Source: Comamonadaceae bacterium OS-4 (GTDB taxonomy: Bacteria; Pseudomonadota; Gammaproteobacteria; Burkholderiales; Burkholderiaceae_C). From it: a stretch of 64,000 nucleotides of DNA. The stretch is from NCBI GenBank assembly GCA_027924025.1, contig AP026970.1, positions 3,618,501 to 3,682,500 of the forward strand. Reading direction: 5' to 3'. This document shows positions 1 through 8,450 of the stretch, one piece after another; the first letter of the stretch is position 1; the number at the start of each line of letters is the position of its first letter. Made by a program: the position numbers and the translations under genes. The notes beneath the pieces were generated by a model. That model did not search any database and had not been told where the DNA came from. It was given only the letters and a program-made list of their open reading frames with translations.

Positions 1-142
1 CCCATTCGGTGATCGCGTTCATTTTGATCGTCGCAGCCTGCTCGTCCGACAACTGGGCAGGATCAAAACTATCCCACGGAATATCTTTCTCCATATCCCA
101 GCGCACCGATTCGAGTTGCTTAAAAAGTTCGGGGTACAGCAT
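1..142 (-). CDS. Ferritin-like domain protein, N-terminal part (partial)
   Basis: Reading leftward from an ATG at 142 the frame stays open to the window edge and gives 47 residues beginning MLYPELFKQLESVRWDMEKD. I recall this start from a family of ferritin-like, di-iron-fold proteins common in Burkholderiales, but the metal-binding helices lie outside the window. An AAAGG ribosome site sits about five bases before the ATG. The gene is divergent from the FAD oxidoreductase operon at 328 and shares its upstream region. Function beyond the fold is not known to me. Confidence 0.6.
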   Translation of the reverse strand, partial: MLYPELFKQLESVRWDMEKDIPWDSFDPAQLSDEQAATIKMNAITEW

Positions 143-182
143 GACTACCTTTCAAAACTGAACAAATTCTAGACCGAAGCTG

Positions 183-198
183 TGTCAATCGCTTGACA
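183..198. promoter_or_regulatory. Palindrome TGTCAA-N4-TTGACA between divergent genes
   Basis: Perfect 6-bp inverted arms around a 4-bp centre lie in the 185-bp gap between the ferritin-like gene and the fatty-acid operon. The right arm is also a consensus -35 hexamer (TTGACA), so a bound dimer would cover a promoter. This is the geometry of an operator, possibly of MerR type, but no regulator gene is in the window and the assignment is an inference. Confidence 0.4.
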
Positions 199-327
199 TG
201 TTTACCGATTAGGCACCCCGGGCGGAATCGCGCAAACAGCACAAAAAAAACAGACACACAAAACTTCTCTTGCGATATATTACCAATCAGTCACAAAATT
301 ACCAACACGTTCAAAAAAATTACGCTC

Positions 328-1620
328 ATGAGACTCGCGATCATCGGTTCCGGCATCTCCGGCCTTGCTGCGGCTCACCGCTTGCGTGGCCAGGCGGATG
401 TCACTTTGTTTGAGGCAGGCGCCTACTTTGGGGGCCACACCCACACGGTAGACATCACCTTACCCGGCCCGCGCGGCGCAGTAACCCACGGTGTGGACAC
501 CGGATTTTTGGTGTTCAACGAGCGCACCTACCCGAACCTGATTGCCTTGCTGGCTGAATTGGATGTGGCGACCTCCAAGTCAGACATGTCTTTTTCTGTG
601 CAGGTCCCGGGCGCCAAAGGAAGCGGGCCTTTGGAGTGGAGCGGGTCGTCGCTAGACACGGTGTTCGCCCAGCGCAGCAACCTGGTCAACCCCCGTTTCT
701 TGCGTATGCTGCGCGATGTGCTGAGGTTCAACCAACTCGCGACCGACATTGCGACCCGGAATGCAGAAAAAGAGCTTATGCAACCGCTGTCGGCTTTTCT
801 CGACCAACACCGGCTGTCTACAGAGTTCCGCGATTGGTATTTCCTGCCCATGCTCGGTTGCATCTGGAGCTGCCCGACGGACCAAATGCTGCAATTCCCT
901 GTAGCGACCATGATCCGCTTTTGCCACAACCATGGGTTGATTCAGGTGAGTAACCGCCCCCAATGGTGGACGGTGACCGGCGGAGCTCGCCACTATGTGG
1001 AGAAAATTATCGCGGGCATCCCGGATAAGCGTCTTAACACGCCAGTCCAGCGCATCGCGCGGGATGATCAAGGGGTGCTGGTTACTACCAACGGCAGCAC
1101 CGAGCGCTTTGACAAAGTGGTGCTGGCCTGCCATTCGGACCAGAGCCTCGCCATGCTGGCGGACCCCAGCCCCGCGGAACAAGCGACGCTCAGTGCGATT
1201 CGCTACCAAGCCAACCGCGCGGTGTTGCACACCGACACCTCCGTATTGCCACAACGCCGCAAAGCGTGGGCTGCATGGAATTACGAGCGCAGCCAGGATG
1301 AGGGGCAGAACAACGCGCGCGTCTGCCTGCACTATCTGCTGAACATGCTGCAACCTCTGCCGTTTGAACAAAGCGTGGTGGTGTCGTTGAATCCAGTGTC
1401 AGACATCAAGGCCGAGCATGTTCACGGCAGCTTTGACTACGCACACCCTGTTTTTGACCTTGCCGCCATCCGGGCACAGGCCGAGGTACCTGCATTGCAA
1501 GGGCAGCAACACACTTATTACAGTGGTGCGTGGACAGGCTACGGATTTCACGAAGATGGTTTGAAGTCGGGCCTGGAAGCAGCGCGACTGCTGAAGCAGC
1601 ACGCAGGCCTTGCCGCTTAA
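328..1620 (+). CDS. NAD(P)/FAD-dependent oxidoreductase (amine-oxidase-like, COG2907)
   Basis: The 430-residue protein starts at the ATG before MRLAIIGSG; an upstream in-frame extension to 193 lacks coding character and was not used. The N-terminus has the Rossmann dinucleotide motif GSGISGLAAAHRL (about residues 6-18), and the rest matches the flavin amine-oxidase or desaturase-like fold, with a closing FAD-contact segment near YYSGAWTGYGFHEDG. COG2907 proteins are typically encoded beside DUF1365 and cyclopropane fatty acid synthase genes, as here, and probably oxidise or desaturate an acyl chain. It is the first gene of an eight-gene operon; the next start follows its stop by 6 bases. Confidence 0.85.
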   Translation: MRLAIIGSGISGLAAAHRLRGQADVTLFEAGAYFGGHTHTVDITLPGPRGAVTHGVDTGFLVFNERTYPNLIALLAELDVATSKSDMSFSVQVPGAKGSGPLEWSGSSLDTVFAQRSNLVNPRFLRMLRDVLRFNQLATDIATRNAEKELMQPLSAFLDQHRLSTEFRDWYFLPMLGCIWSCPTDQMLQFPVATMIRFCHNHGLIQVSNRPQWWTVTGGARHYVEKIIAGIPDKRLNTPVQRIARDDQGVLVTTNGSTERFDKVVLACHSDQSLAMLADPSPAEQATLSAIRYQANRAVLHTDTSVLPQRRKAWAAWNYERSQDEGQNNARVCLHYLLNMLQPLPFEQSVVVSLNPVSDIKAEHVHGSFDYAHPVFDLAAIRAQAEVPALQGQQHTYYSGAWTGYGFHEDGLKSGLEAARLLKQHAGLAA

Positions 1621-1626
1621 ACCCGT

Positions 1627-2421
1627 ATGAATGCGTCGACCACTCCGCTCAATGTGCCAGCGCACTCAGCGCTGATCGGATTCGGGGAAGTCCGCCACAC
1701 ACGGCATCGCCCTGTGCGCAACGCATTCGCCTATGGCACGTATTTCTTAATGCTGCCGATGCGCAGCCTGCAGACCCAAGGCAATGGTGCACTCCCGCGG
1801 AATCGCTTTGCACCCATCAGCTTTTACGACTCCGACCATGGAGACGGCCGGGATCTGGCCGGCGGCGGCGCCTTGGGTTGGCTCGACGCGCTGCTGGCAA
1901 AGGAAGGCATTGCAGATGCCACCGGAGAAGTCTGGCTCCACTGCTACCCACGGGTGTGGGGTTTCACTTTCAAACCCGTGAGCTTTTGGTACTGCCACCG
2001 TGCGGATGGAAGCCTGCGGGCGATTGTGGTGGAAGTGAACAACACCTTTGGCGAGAGGCATTGCTACTTGCTGGATGCCCCGCAATTCGGCCGCGAACTG
2101 CAAGCCGCCAAAGTTTTCCATGTGTCACCCTTTTGTCCGGTAGAGGGCGGTTACCGCTTCCGTTTCATGGTGACCCCTGACATGCGCCGCACCGTGGCAC
2201 GCATCGATTACCACGATGCCAACGGTGCGCTGATCGACACCAGCGTGAGCGGTCAACTCGAGGCACTGAGCCCTGAAAGCATCCGCCGCGCGTTATGGCG
2301 CTACCCCGTCATGACCTGGGGGGTGGTCGTCAAGATTCATTGGCAAGCCCTGAAGCTGTGGCTGAAAAAAGTGCCCTTTTTCCACAAACCCGTACCGCCT
2401 GACACCTTGGTCAGCCGATAG
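1627..2421 (+). CDS. DUF1365 domain-containing protein
   Basis: This 264-residue protein begins with the typical DUF1365 opening (GFGEVRHTRHRPVRNAFAYG) and carries the family-internal segment WGFTFKPVSFWYCHRADG. DUF1365 proteins have no settled biochemical role but co-occur strongly with an FAD oxidoreductase before and a cyclopropane-type methyltransferase after, so they probably act on the same lipid. It starts 6 bases after the previous stop without a strong ribosome site, which suggests translational coupling. Confidence 0.85.
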   Translation: MNASTTPLNVPAHSALIGFGEVRHTRHRPVRNAFAYGTYFLMLPMRSLQTQGNGALPRNRFAPISFYDSDHGDGRDLAGGGALGWLDALLAKEGIADATGEVWLHCYPRVWGFTFKPVSFWYCHRADGSLRAIVVEVNNTFGERHCYLLDAPQFGRELQAAKVFHVSPFCPVEGGYRFRFMVTPDMRRTVARIDYHDANGALIDTSVSGQLEALSPESIRRALWRYPVMTWGVVVKIHWQALKLWLKKVPFFHKPVPPDTLVSR

Positions 2422-2462
2422 AAACCCATCCACTTTTCATGGACCAGTCCGGAGATACCGTC

Positions 2463-3713
2463 ATGAACACCAACACCCTGAAACCCTCACCGATCACGGG
2501 CCAGGCATCTGGCGCGGCAGCGCTTCCGGCGGGCACTCCTGCTGCCACTCGTACCGTGTTCAAGCTGTTGCAAAAGCTGCGACACGGCAGCCTCAGCGTG
2601 CAACTGCCCGATGGCAGCGTTCATCGCTTTGGTGGCGAAAGTGCCCCGCACGCCAGCCTGGTTCTGCACAACTGGAAGCCTTTCAGCGCAGCGCTCAAGT
2701 CGGGTGATATCGGATTCGCCGAGAGCTTTATTGCAGGCGACTGGACCACCCCTAACCTGACGGAATTGCTGCGGGTGCTGGTCAAAAACCGCGCAGAAGT
2801 CGAAGCGGTGATTTATGGCAGCTGGCTGGGCCGATTGCTGTACCGCATCAAACACTTGCTCAACCGCAATACCAAGGCCAACAGCCAGAAGAACATCCAC
2901 GCCCATTACGATTTGGGCAACGCCTTCTACAGCCTGTGGCTGGATGACACCATGAACTACTCGTCGGCGTTGTTCAGCTCCGACCTGGACCAGCCAATGG
3001 CACAGGCTCAAAAAGCCAAAGTCCGCCGTGCCCTGGAAGAAGCGGGGGTAAAACCCGGCGACCGGGTACTGGAAATCGGGTGCGGCTGGGGCGCCTTGGC
3101 GGAAATGAGCACCACCGAGTTCCAAGCCCACATCACTGGTGTAACCCTGAGTACCGAACAACTGGCCTTTGCCCAGGAACGCCTGCAGCGGCTTGGCATG
3201 GGTGCCCAGGCCGACTTGCGATTGCAGGATTACCGTGACATCCCGGATGCACCATTCGATGCGGTGTGCTCCATTGAAATGGTGGAAGCGGTGGGTCGTG
3301 AGTTCTGGCCTACGTATTTCGCAACCGTAGCTGGCAAATTAAAGGCCGGCGGGCGCGCTTGTATCCAAAGCATCGTGATCGATGATGGCTTGTTTGAGCG
3401 CTACATCAACTCGACGGATTTCATCCAGCAATACATTTTCCCTGGCGGGTGCCTGCCTTGTCCGCGTGAATTCCGTGCCCAGGCGCGCGCCGCAGGCCTG
3501 GAGGTGGTGAATGAACTCTCGTTCGGACATGACTATGCGGAAACACTCAAGCGCTGGCGCGACGCCTTCCTGAGCAAGCGCACGGATGTGTTGTCCAAGG
3601 GATTTGACGAGCGCTTTATGCGGATCTGGGAGTTCTACCTCTGCTACTGCGAGGCCGCCTTCCTGGAAAACAATATCGACGTAGTGCAGTACACACTGCG
3701 CAAGCCGGCGTAA
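2463..3713 (+). CDS. Cyclopropane-fatty-acyl-phospholipid synthase family methyltransferase
   Basis: A 416-residue SAM-dependent methyltransferase with the CFA family signature HYDLGNAFYSLWLDDTMNYS, SAM motif VLEIGCGWG (residues 202-210) and the segment CSIEMVEAVG. Family members transfer a methyl group to the double bond of phospholipid acyl chains, giving cyclopropane or methylated unsaturated chains at the inner membrane. I chose the ATG at 2463 because GGAG lies 8 bases upstream; an in-frame ATG at 2439 is possible. As it sits with COG2907 and DUF1365 genes, it may make a methylated or furan-type chain and not a plain cyclopropane; that is inference. Confidence 0.88.
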   Translation: MNTNTLKPSPITGQASGAAALPAGTPAATRTVFKLLQKLRHGSLSVQLPDGSVHRFGGESAPHASLVLHNWKPFSAALKSGDIGFAESFIAGDWTTPNLTELLRVLVKNRAEVEAVIYGSWLGRLLYRIKHLLNRNTKANSQKNIHAHYDLGNAFYSLWLDDTMNYSSALFSSDLDQPMAQAQKAKVRRALEEAGVKPGDRVLEIGCGWGALAEMSTTEFQAHITGVTLSTEQLAFAQERLQRLGMGAQADLRLQDYRDIPDAPFDAVCSIEMVEAVGREFWPTYFATVAGKLKAGGRACIQSIVIDDGLFERYINSTDFIQQYIFPGGCLPCPREFRAQARAAGLEVVNELSFGHDYAETLKRWRDAFLSKRTDVLSKGFDERFMRIWEFYLCYCEAAFLENNIDVVQYTLRKPA

Positions 3714-3734
3714 GCAGCCCACAGTACCAGCGCC

Positions 3735-4292
3735 ATGCAACGCCGTCACATTCTCGCGATAGGAGCGATCACAGGCTGGGAAAGCCTCACGCACCAGGCC
3801 TTGGCCAACGGCGCGCCCGCCCCCGAAGAAATCAGCCGCGAACTGCCCGATGCGGTGCTTGCGGGCAGCGCACGCATGCGGTATTTCGGCTTCTCGGTGT
3901 GTGATGCCCGCTTGTGGGTTCACCCGCGCTTTCAACTCGCCAACTACTGGCAGCACCCGTTGGCACTGGAGCTGACCTACCAGCGAGACCTGAAGGGAGC
4001 CGCGATTGCCCAGCGCTCGCTAGACGAGATGAAGCGCAACGGCCCCATTGCGGACGACACCGCTGCGACGTGGCTCACCGCCATGACGGGCATTTTTCCG
4101 AATGTCAGCACCGGCGATCGCATCACAGGCTTGCAGATGGTGAACGCAGGCGCTCGCTTTTGGTACAACGGGCAAATGCGCGCCACCGTGGCAGATGCCG
4201 AGTTCAGCAGGCTGTTTTTTGGCATCTGGTTGTCCGACCGCACGAGCGAACCTCGCTTGCGCGCTGAGCTGTTGGCAGGTTTGAAGTCATGA
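3735..4292 (+). CDS. Chalcone-isomerase-like family protein, exported
   Basis: This 185-residue protein has the bacterial chalcone-isomerase-like layout: an N-terminal export signal (two arginines, hydrophobic stretch, ALANG cleavage region), a central FSVCDARLWV segment and LELTYQRDLKG. Bacterial members of this fold mostly bind fatty acids and do not isomerise chalcones, which fits the lipid operon. Its stop overlaps the next start by four bases (ATGA). Ligand and reaction are not visible from sequence. Confidence 0.75.
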   Translation: MQRRHILAIGAITGWESLTHQALANGAPAPEEISRELPDAVLAGSARMRYFGFSVCDARLWVHPRFQLANYWQHPLALELTYQRDLKGAAIAQRSLDEMKRNGPIADDTAATWLTAMTGIFPNVSTGDRITGLQMVNAGARFWYNGQMRATVADAEFSRLFFGIWLSDRTSEPRLRAELLAGLKS

Positions 4293-5563
4293 GCCATTCC
4301 GACGCCTTAAGCATCCGGCAGGGCTTGCGCTACGGGATGATGGGTTTGCCATTGGCTTTCGTAGCACTCCCCCTGTATGTGGTGCTGCCCAATCACTATG
4401 CGAAGACGTTCGGCGTCTCGATGGCGGCGCTCGGCGGAGTCCTCCTTTTCGCCCGGCTGCTCGATGCGTTTTTTGACCCTCTGCTGGGACGCTGGAGCGA
4501 TGCCCTCTACCAACGCGGCGCCAGCACACTCCTGAAGCGGGCAGCGGTGGCGTGCGCGCTGCTGGGCGCCGGGTTTTATGGACTGTTTTTTCCCATGGTG
4601 AGCGATCCCCAGCTCTTGCTGGTCTGGGCGGCGGGCACTCTACTGGTGACCTATCTCGCTTACAGCTTTTTGAGTATCAGCCACCAAAGCTGGGGCGCGA
4701 TGCTGGGTGGAAACGAGCACTATCGCAGCCAAGTCGTGGCATGGAGGGAAGGCTTGGGCCTGGCTGGCGTGATTACTGCGGCAATTGCGCCTACAGCCCT
4801 CGGTTTACCTGCGACTACCGCTATATTTTTTATAGCAATTAGCATGGGATGGTGGCTGTGGACTCGTGCCCCCAAGCCGCCAATCACATCTGCAGCGAGC
4901 CATGCAACAGGCACGGTGTCCAAGCAGTCCGTGTGGCGCCCCTTGGCCCGTGCGGACTTCCGGGCACTGCTCGCCGTGTTTGTGGTGAACGGAATTGCCA
5001 GCGCAATACCCGCCACCCTGATTCTGTTTTTTGTGCAAGACCGCTTGCAAGCCGCACCTGCACACGAACCCCTGTTTCTAGGCAGCTACTTTATTTCTGC
5101 TGCCGTCACCATTCCCCTGTGGCTCAAAGTGGTCGCCCGAATCGGGCTGGCGCGCACCTGGCTGTGTGGAATGTTGCTTTCGATTGCTGTCTTCATCTTT
5201 GCCTCCCAACTCGGCGCGGGCGATACAGTGCCTTTTGTGCTGGTGTGCGCCCTCTCGGGCATTGCACTGGGAACGGACCTCACGATCCCCGGCGCGCTGC
5301 TCGCTGGACTCATCGCGCGGCAAGGGGATCAGGGGCAATCTGAAGGGGCCTACTTTGGTTGGTGGAACTTTGTCACCAAGCTCAACCTGGCACTGGCTGC
5401 AGGTGTGGCGCTGCCCGCACTTGCGTGGTGGGGCTACGCGCCCGGCGCCAGGGACGCGGTCGCCCTCAATGCCCTGACTGTGGCTTACTGTCTCTTGCCC
5501 TGTGGCCTTAAAGCAATCGCCGCAGGACTGCTCTACACCCTCATTTTGCGGAGGTCGCCATGA
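4289..5563 (+). CDS. MFS/GPH-type transporter
   Basis: A 424-residue membrane protein with about 12 predicted hydrophobic segments. The motifs FARLLDAFFDPLLGRWSD (loop 2-3) and EGAYFGWWNFVTKLNLALA point to the glycoside-pentoside-hexuronide:cation symporter branch. In this operon the cargo is more likely a lipid-related metabolite than a sugar, but nothing in the sequence fixes it. A short palindrome typical of a dispersed repeat lies inside the coding sequence at 4820-4836. It overlaps both neighbours by four bases. Confidence 0.8.
   Translation: MSHSDALSIRQGLRYGMMGLPLAFVALPLYVVLPNHYAKTFGVSMAALGGVLLFARLLDAFFDPLLGRWSDALYQRGASTLLKRAAVACALLGAGFYGLFFPMVSDPQLLLVWAAGTLLVTYLAYSFLSISHQSWGAMLGGNEHYRSQVVAWREGLGLAGVITAAIAPTALGLPATTAIFFIAISMGWWLWTRAPKPPITSAASHATGTVSKQSVWRPLARADFRALLAVFVVNGIASAIPATLILFFVQDRLQAAPAHEPLFLGSYFISAAVTIPLWLKVVARIGLARTWLCGMLLSIAVFIFASQLGAGDTVPFVLVCALSGIALGTDLTIPGALLAGLIARQGDQGQSEGAYFGWWNFVTKLNLALAAGVALPALAWWGYAPGARDAVALNALTVAYCLLPCGLKAIAAGLLYTLILRRSP
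4820..4836. repeat. Head palindrome of a dispersed repeat inside the MFS gene
   Basis: GCTAT-N7-ATAGC followed by AATTAGC matches the left end of a roughly 60-bp repeat found at four other places in this window. Here only the head is present and it is read in frame as membrane-segment residues (TAIFFIAIS), so it does not break the gene. Confidence 0.5.
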
Positions 5564-6093
5564 AACGACGCTTACTTCTTACTGCTGCCACCAGCAGCTT
5601 GTTGGCCTTGGGGGGCTGTGCCTCCCAATCGGTTGACCAATACCGCAACGACAAGCCCACGCTGGACCTCAAAGACTACTTCAACGGTACCTTGGACGCG
5701 TACGGCGTTTTCACTGACCGTTCGGGCAGCGTCGTCAAGCGCTTCACTGTCGTGATGAACTGCAGCTGGCAGGGGGATCAAGGGGTGCTCGACGAAGACT
5801 TCACATACTCGGACGGCAGCAAGCAGAAACGGATCTGGCGCCTGACCCGCCTGGCAGACGGCCGCTACACGGGGACGGCCGACGACGTCATTGGCGTTGC
5901 GCAGGGCCAGGCGCGTGGCAACGCGTTTTACTGGACCTACACGCTGAGTTTGCCGGTGGACGGAAGCGTCTACGAAGTTCGATTTGATGACTGGATGTAC
6001 CTGATGACGGACAAAGTCATGCTCAACAAAGCCACCATGAGCAAATTTGGCGTGAAGTTGGGGGAGGTCACTCTCTCATTCACACGGCGCTGA
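5560..6093 (+). CDS. DUF3833 family lipoprotein
   Basis: The 177-residue protein has a lipoprotein signal peptide with lipobox LGGC (Cys20), so it should be lipid-anchored, probably in the outer membrane or periplasmic leaflet. The mature part (TLDLKDYFNGTLDAYGVFTDRSG) matches DUF3833, a lipocalin-like family that recurs in fatty-acid-modification operons. GAGG lies 6 bases before the ATG, and the start overlaps the MFS stop by four bases. A role in lipid binding or delivery is inference. Confidence 0.85.
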   Translation: MKRRLLLTAATSSLLALGGCASQSVDQYRNDKPTLDLKDYFNGTLDAYGVFTDRSGSVVKRFTVVMNCSWQGDQGVLDEDFTYSDGSKQKRIWRLTRLADGRYTGTADDVIGVAQGQARGNAFYWTYTLSLPVDGSVYEVRFDDWMYLMTDKVMLNKATMSKFGVKLGEVTLSFTRR

Positions 6094-6096
6094 TCT

Positions 6097-6948
6097 ATGT
6101 CCAAAGATCATTTTGCGAACGCTGGGAACGGCAACAAAGCACCTCCACAAGCAGCCACGACACCGTGGCCTTCGTTGTGGGAGTCGCTCAACCCGCGTAT
6201 CACCGACTGGGCCGGTAAACGGGTGTGGCTGGTGGGTGCATCGACAGGAATCGGAGAGGCCACTGCCTCTGCCCTGTATGCACAAGGCGCAACGGTGATC
6301 GTATCCGCTCGCAAGCGCGATGCGTTGCAAGCCTTTGTGGACCGCCACCCGGGCAGTCATGGACTGCCCCTCGATGTGTCAGATGCAGCGGCGGTGGAGT
6401 CCGCCGCACGCGATGTGCTGGCGATGGGACCCTTGGACTGCGTGGTCTATTGCGCAGGTCACTACAACGCCATGCGCGCTTTTGCCATGGACGTTGTCGA
6501 TATGGAGCGACACCTGCAAGTGAACTACATCGGTGCGCTGCAGTTGTTACACGCCGTGATTCCAGCCCTCCTGGCCCAGGGCCATGGCCACATCAGCCTA
6601 GTCGGCAGCGTAGCCGGCTACCGCGGCTTGCCCAACAGCCTTGCCTACGGCCCCACCAAGGCCGCAATGATTAACCTGGCCGAAACGCTGTACCTTGATT
6701 TGCGTAATCGGGGCGTGGGGGTGTCACTTATCAGTCCGGGCTTTGTGCAAACGCCACTGACCGCCAACAACCAGTTCTCCATGCCAGCCCTCATTACGCC
6801 GGCAGAAGCAGCCCAGGCCATGTTGCGGGGTTGGGCACGCGGCCAGTTTGACATTCACTTCCCGAAGCGATTCACGCTCTGGATGCAGCTCTTGCGACTG
6901 CTGCCAGATCGTGTGTTTTTTGCCTTGGTACGACGGATCACCGTATGA
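6097..6948 (+). CDS. SDR family NAD(P)-dependent oxidoreductase
   Basis: A 283-residue short-chain dehydrogenase with cofactor motif GASTGIG and catalytic YGPTK (Tyr-x-x-x-Lys). The usual NNAG is replaced by CAGH. About 45 residues precede the Rossmann fold. Family members oxidise alcohols or reduce ketones with NAD(P)H; a fatty acyl intermediate is plausible given the operon. Its stop overlaps the next start (ATGA). Confidence 0.85.
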   Translation: MSKDHFANAGNGNKAPPQAATTPWPSLWESLNPRITDWAGKRVWLVGASTGIGEATASALYAQGATVIVSARKRDALQAFVDRHPGSHGLPLDVSDAAAVESAARDVLAMGPLDCVVYCAGHYNAMRAFAMDVVDMERHLQVNYIGALQLLHAVIPALLAQGHGHISLVGSVAGYRGLPNSLAYGPTKAAMINLAETLYLDLRNRGVGVSLISPGFVQTPLTANNQFSMPALITPAEAAQAMLRGWARGQFDIHFPKRFTLWMQLLRLLPDRVFFALVRRITV

Positions 6949-7403
6949 ACACGGCTCAGAAGGAAGCTGCAGACAACTCGCACGCCGTTGCGCGTGTGGT
7001 GGAGTTTTTTGAAGGGCTAACGCCTGAAACGGTGGTGGACTTGCGGACCATCTATTCGACAAACGCCCGCTTCAAGGATCCGTTTAACGATGTCACCGGC
7101 TTGGCACCCATTGAGCATATTTTTCAGCACATGTTTGTGGCGCTGGAAAAGCCCCGGTTCGTCGTAACCGAGCGGGTTCTTCAAGGGGATCAAGGCTTCT
7201 TGACCTGGGAGTTCCGGTTCAAATTCCGGCGGTTTGACACAGACTCCGAACAGATCATTCTCGGCGCCAGCCACCTGGTCTTTGATGACACAGGACTTGT
7301 CTGCATGCACCGAGACTACTGGGACGCGGCTGAAGAGCTGTACGAGAAGCTGCCTCTCGTGGGAGGCCTGATGCGTTGGCTCAAAAAAAGAGCCAACAGC
7401 TGA
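6945..7403 (+). CDS. Nuclear transport factor 2-like (SnoaL-fold) protein
   Basis: The 152-residue protein has the NTF2-like pattern RVVEFFEGLTPETVVDLR and YSTNARFKDPFNDVTG followed by a long beta sheet. NTF2-like proteins are small cone-shaped barrels that bind or isomerise hydrophobic ligands. It is the last gene of the fatty-acid operon and overlaps the SDR by four bases. Catalytic residues cannot be assigned. Confidence 0.75.
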   Translation: MNTAQKEAADNSHAVARVVEFFEGLTPETVVDLRTIYSTNARFKDPFNDVTGLAPIEHIFQHMFVALEKPRFVVTERVLQGDQGFLTWEFRFKFRRFDTDSEQIILGASHLVFDDTGLVCMHRDYWDAAEELYEKLPLVGGLMRWLKKRANS

Positions 7404-7409
7404 GCGTAG

Positions 7410-7631
7410 TTAGCGCATTCCGGCTTCCAGCGCCGATGTCTTGCTGCTCTGAAAATCCATGGGAGGGCGCGGTTGCCACCAATCGCGCAGGGACGCAAAA
7501 ACATTGCGGCAGCCGGTGCACTTGTATTCGCCAGTAGCTTGCAGCGAACCATTGGCTGAGCGCTCCAGCACTCTCTGGTAGCTTGTGGCACCACACTCGC
7601 GGCATCTATAGACAGTGTTGTACGTCTTCAT
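7410..7631 (-). CDS. Small zinc-ribbon protein
   Basis: This 73-residue basic protein has two CxxC knuckles (Cys10/Cys13 and Cys38/Cys41), enough for one structural zinc site, and a tryptophan-rich end (DWWQPRPP). No catalytic domain is visible. It is convergent with the NTF2-like gene with a 6-base gap. I do not recognise a named family. Confidence 0.6.
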   Translation of the reverse strand: MKTYNTVYRCRECGATSYQRVLERSANGSLQATGEYKCTGCRNVFASLRDWWQPRPPMDFQSSKTSALEAGMR

Positions 7632-7739
7632 GATGTGCGCAACTGTAAAGAATCATGCGCTTTTTGGCGAGTGTATTGTTGTAATTCGTTGTAAACATGC
7701 GGCTTCCGGGCCGTTTTCGGCCAGAAAGCCGCGCGGGGC

Positions 7740-8354
7740 TTAGGCAGGCAAGGTGTCAGCGAAGCTTGGCCGCTGCGAAAGCTTGTCAAATAACTTGGCC
7801 AAGCTGGCGTGTTCATTGCGCCAAGCGATTTCGGGGAAGCGGAAATCAAGGTAACCAAGGGCACAACCCACGGCCAAATCCGCCAGGGTAAGGTGAATGC
7901 CAGCGCAGAACGGCTTATCGGAAAGGCCACGTTCCATGGCTTTGAGTGCTTCGTGGATCTTGAGCAGCTGCCGGTCAATCCAGGCTTGGCTACGCTCGGC
8001 GGGCGCGCGGCCTGCCCATGCAGCCTCCAAGCGAGCGAGGACAGCGGCTTCCATCAGGCCATCAGCCAAGGCCTCCCAGGTCTTGATCTCTGCGCGCTCG
8101 CGCCCCACGGTGGGAATCAATTTACCGACAGGGGACAGGGTATCCAGATACTCCACGATCACGCGGGAATCAAACAGCGCCTCGGCACCCTCCATGATCA
8201 GGCAGGGGACTTTGCCCAATGGGTTGGATTCGGCAATGCGTGTGTCAGCAGCCCAAACATCTTCATGAATCAAGACGTAGTCAAGTTTCTTCTCCGCCAT
8301 CACAACACGAACTTTACGAACGAAGGGGCTTGAGGTGGATCCGATGAGTTTCAT
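7740..8354 (-). CDS. Glutathione S-transferase family protein
   Basis: A 204-residue protein starting MKLIGSTSSPFVRKVRV, the N-terminal thioredoxin-like domain with a Ser-rich active loop, then LGKVPCLIM (cis-Pro loop) and DSR in place of the usual ES glutathione contact, followed by an all-helical C-terminal domain. I placed the start at the ATG at 8354 because homologues begin there, not 24 bases upstream. It stands alone, divergent from purB. Substrate is unknown. Confidence 0.85.
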   Translation of the reverse strand: MKLIGSTSSPFVRKVRVVMAEKKLDYVLIHEDVWAADTRIAESNPLGKVPCLIMEGAEALFDSRVIVEYLDTLSPVGKLIPTVGRERAEIKTWEALADGLMEAAVLARLEAAWAGRAPAERSQAWIDRQLLKIHEALKAMERGLSDKPFCAGIHLTLADLAVGCALGYLDFRFPEIAWRNEHASLAKLFDKLSQRPSFADTLPA

Positions 8355-8450
8355 GAGCGCTTTGCAGTTAACTAGCACTTGATTCTATCCAGCGGGGCCT
8401 GCCTCCACAGCCTACGGCCATTGGCGTGGCGCACAACCTACAATCGGGGG

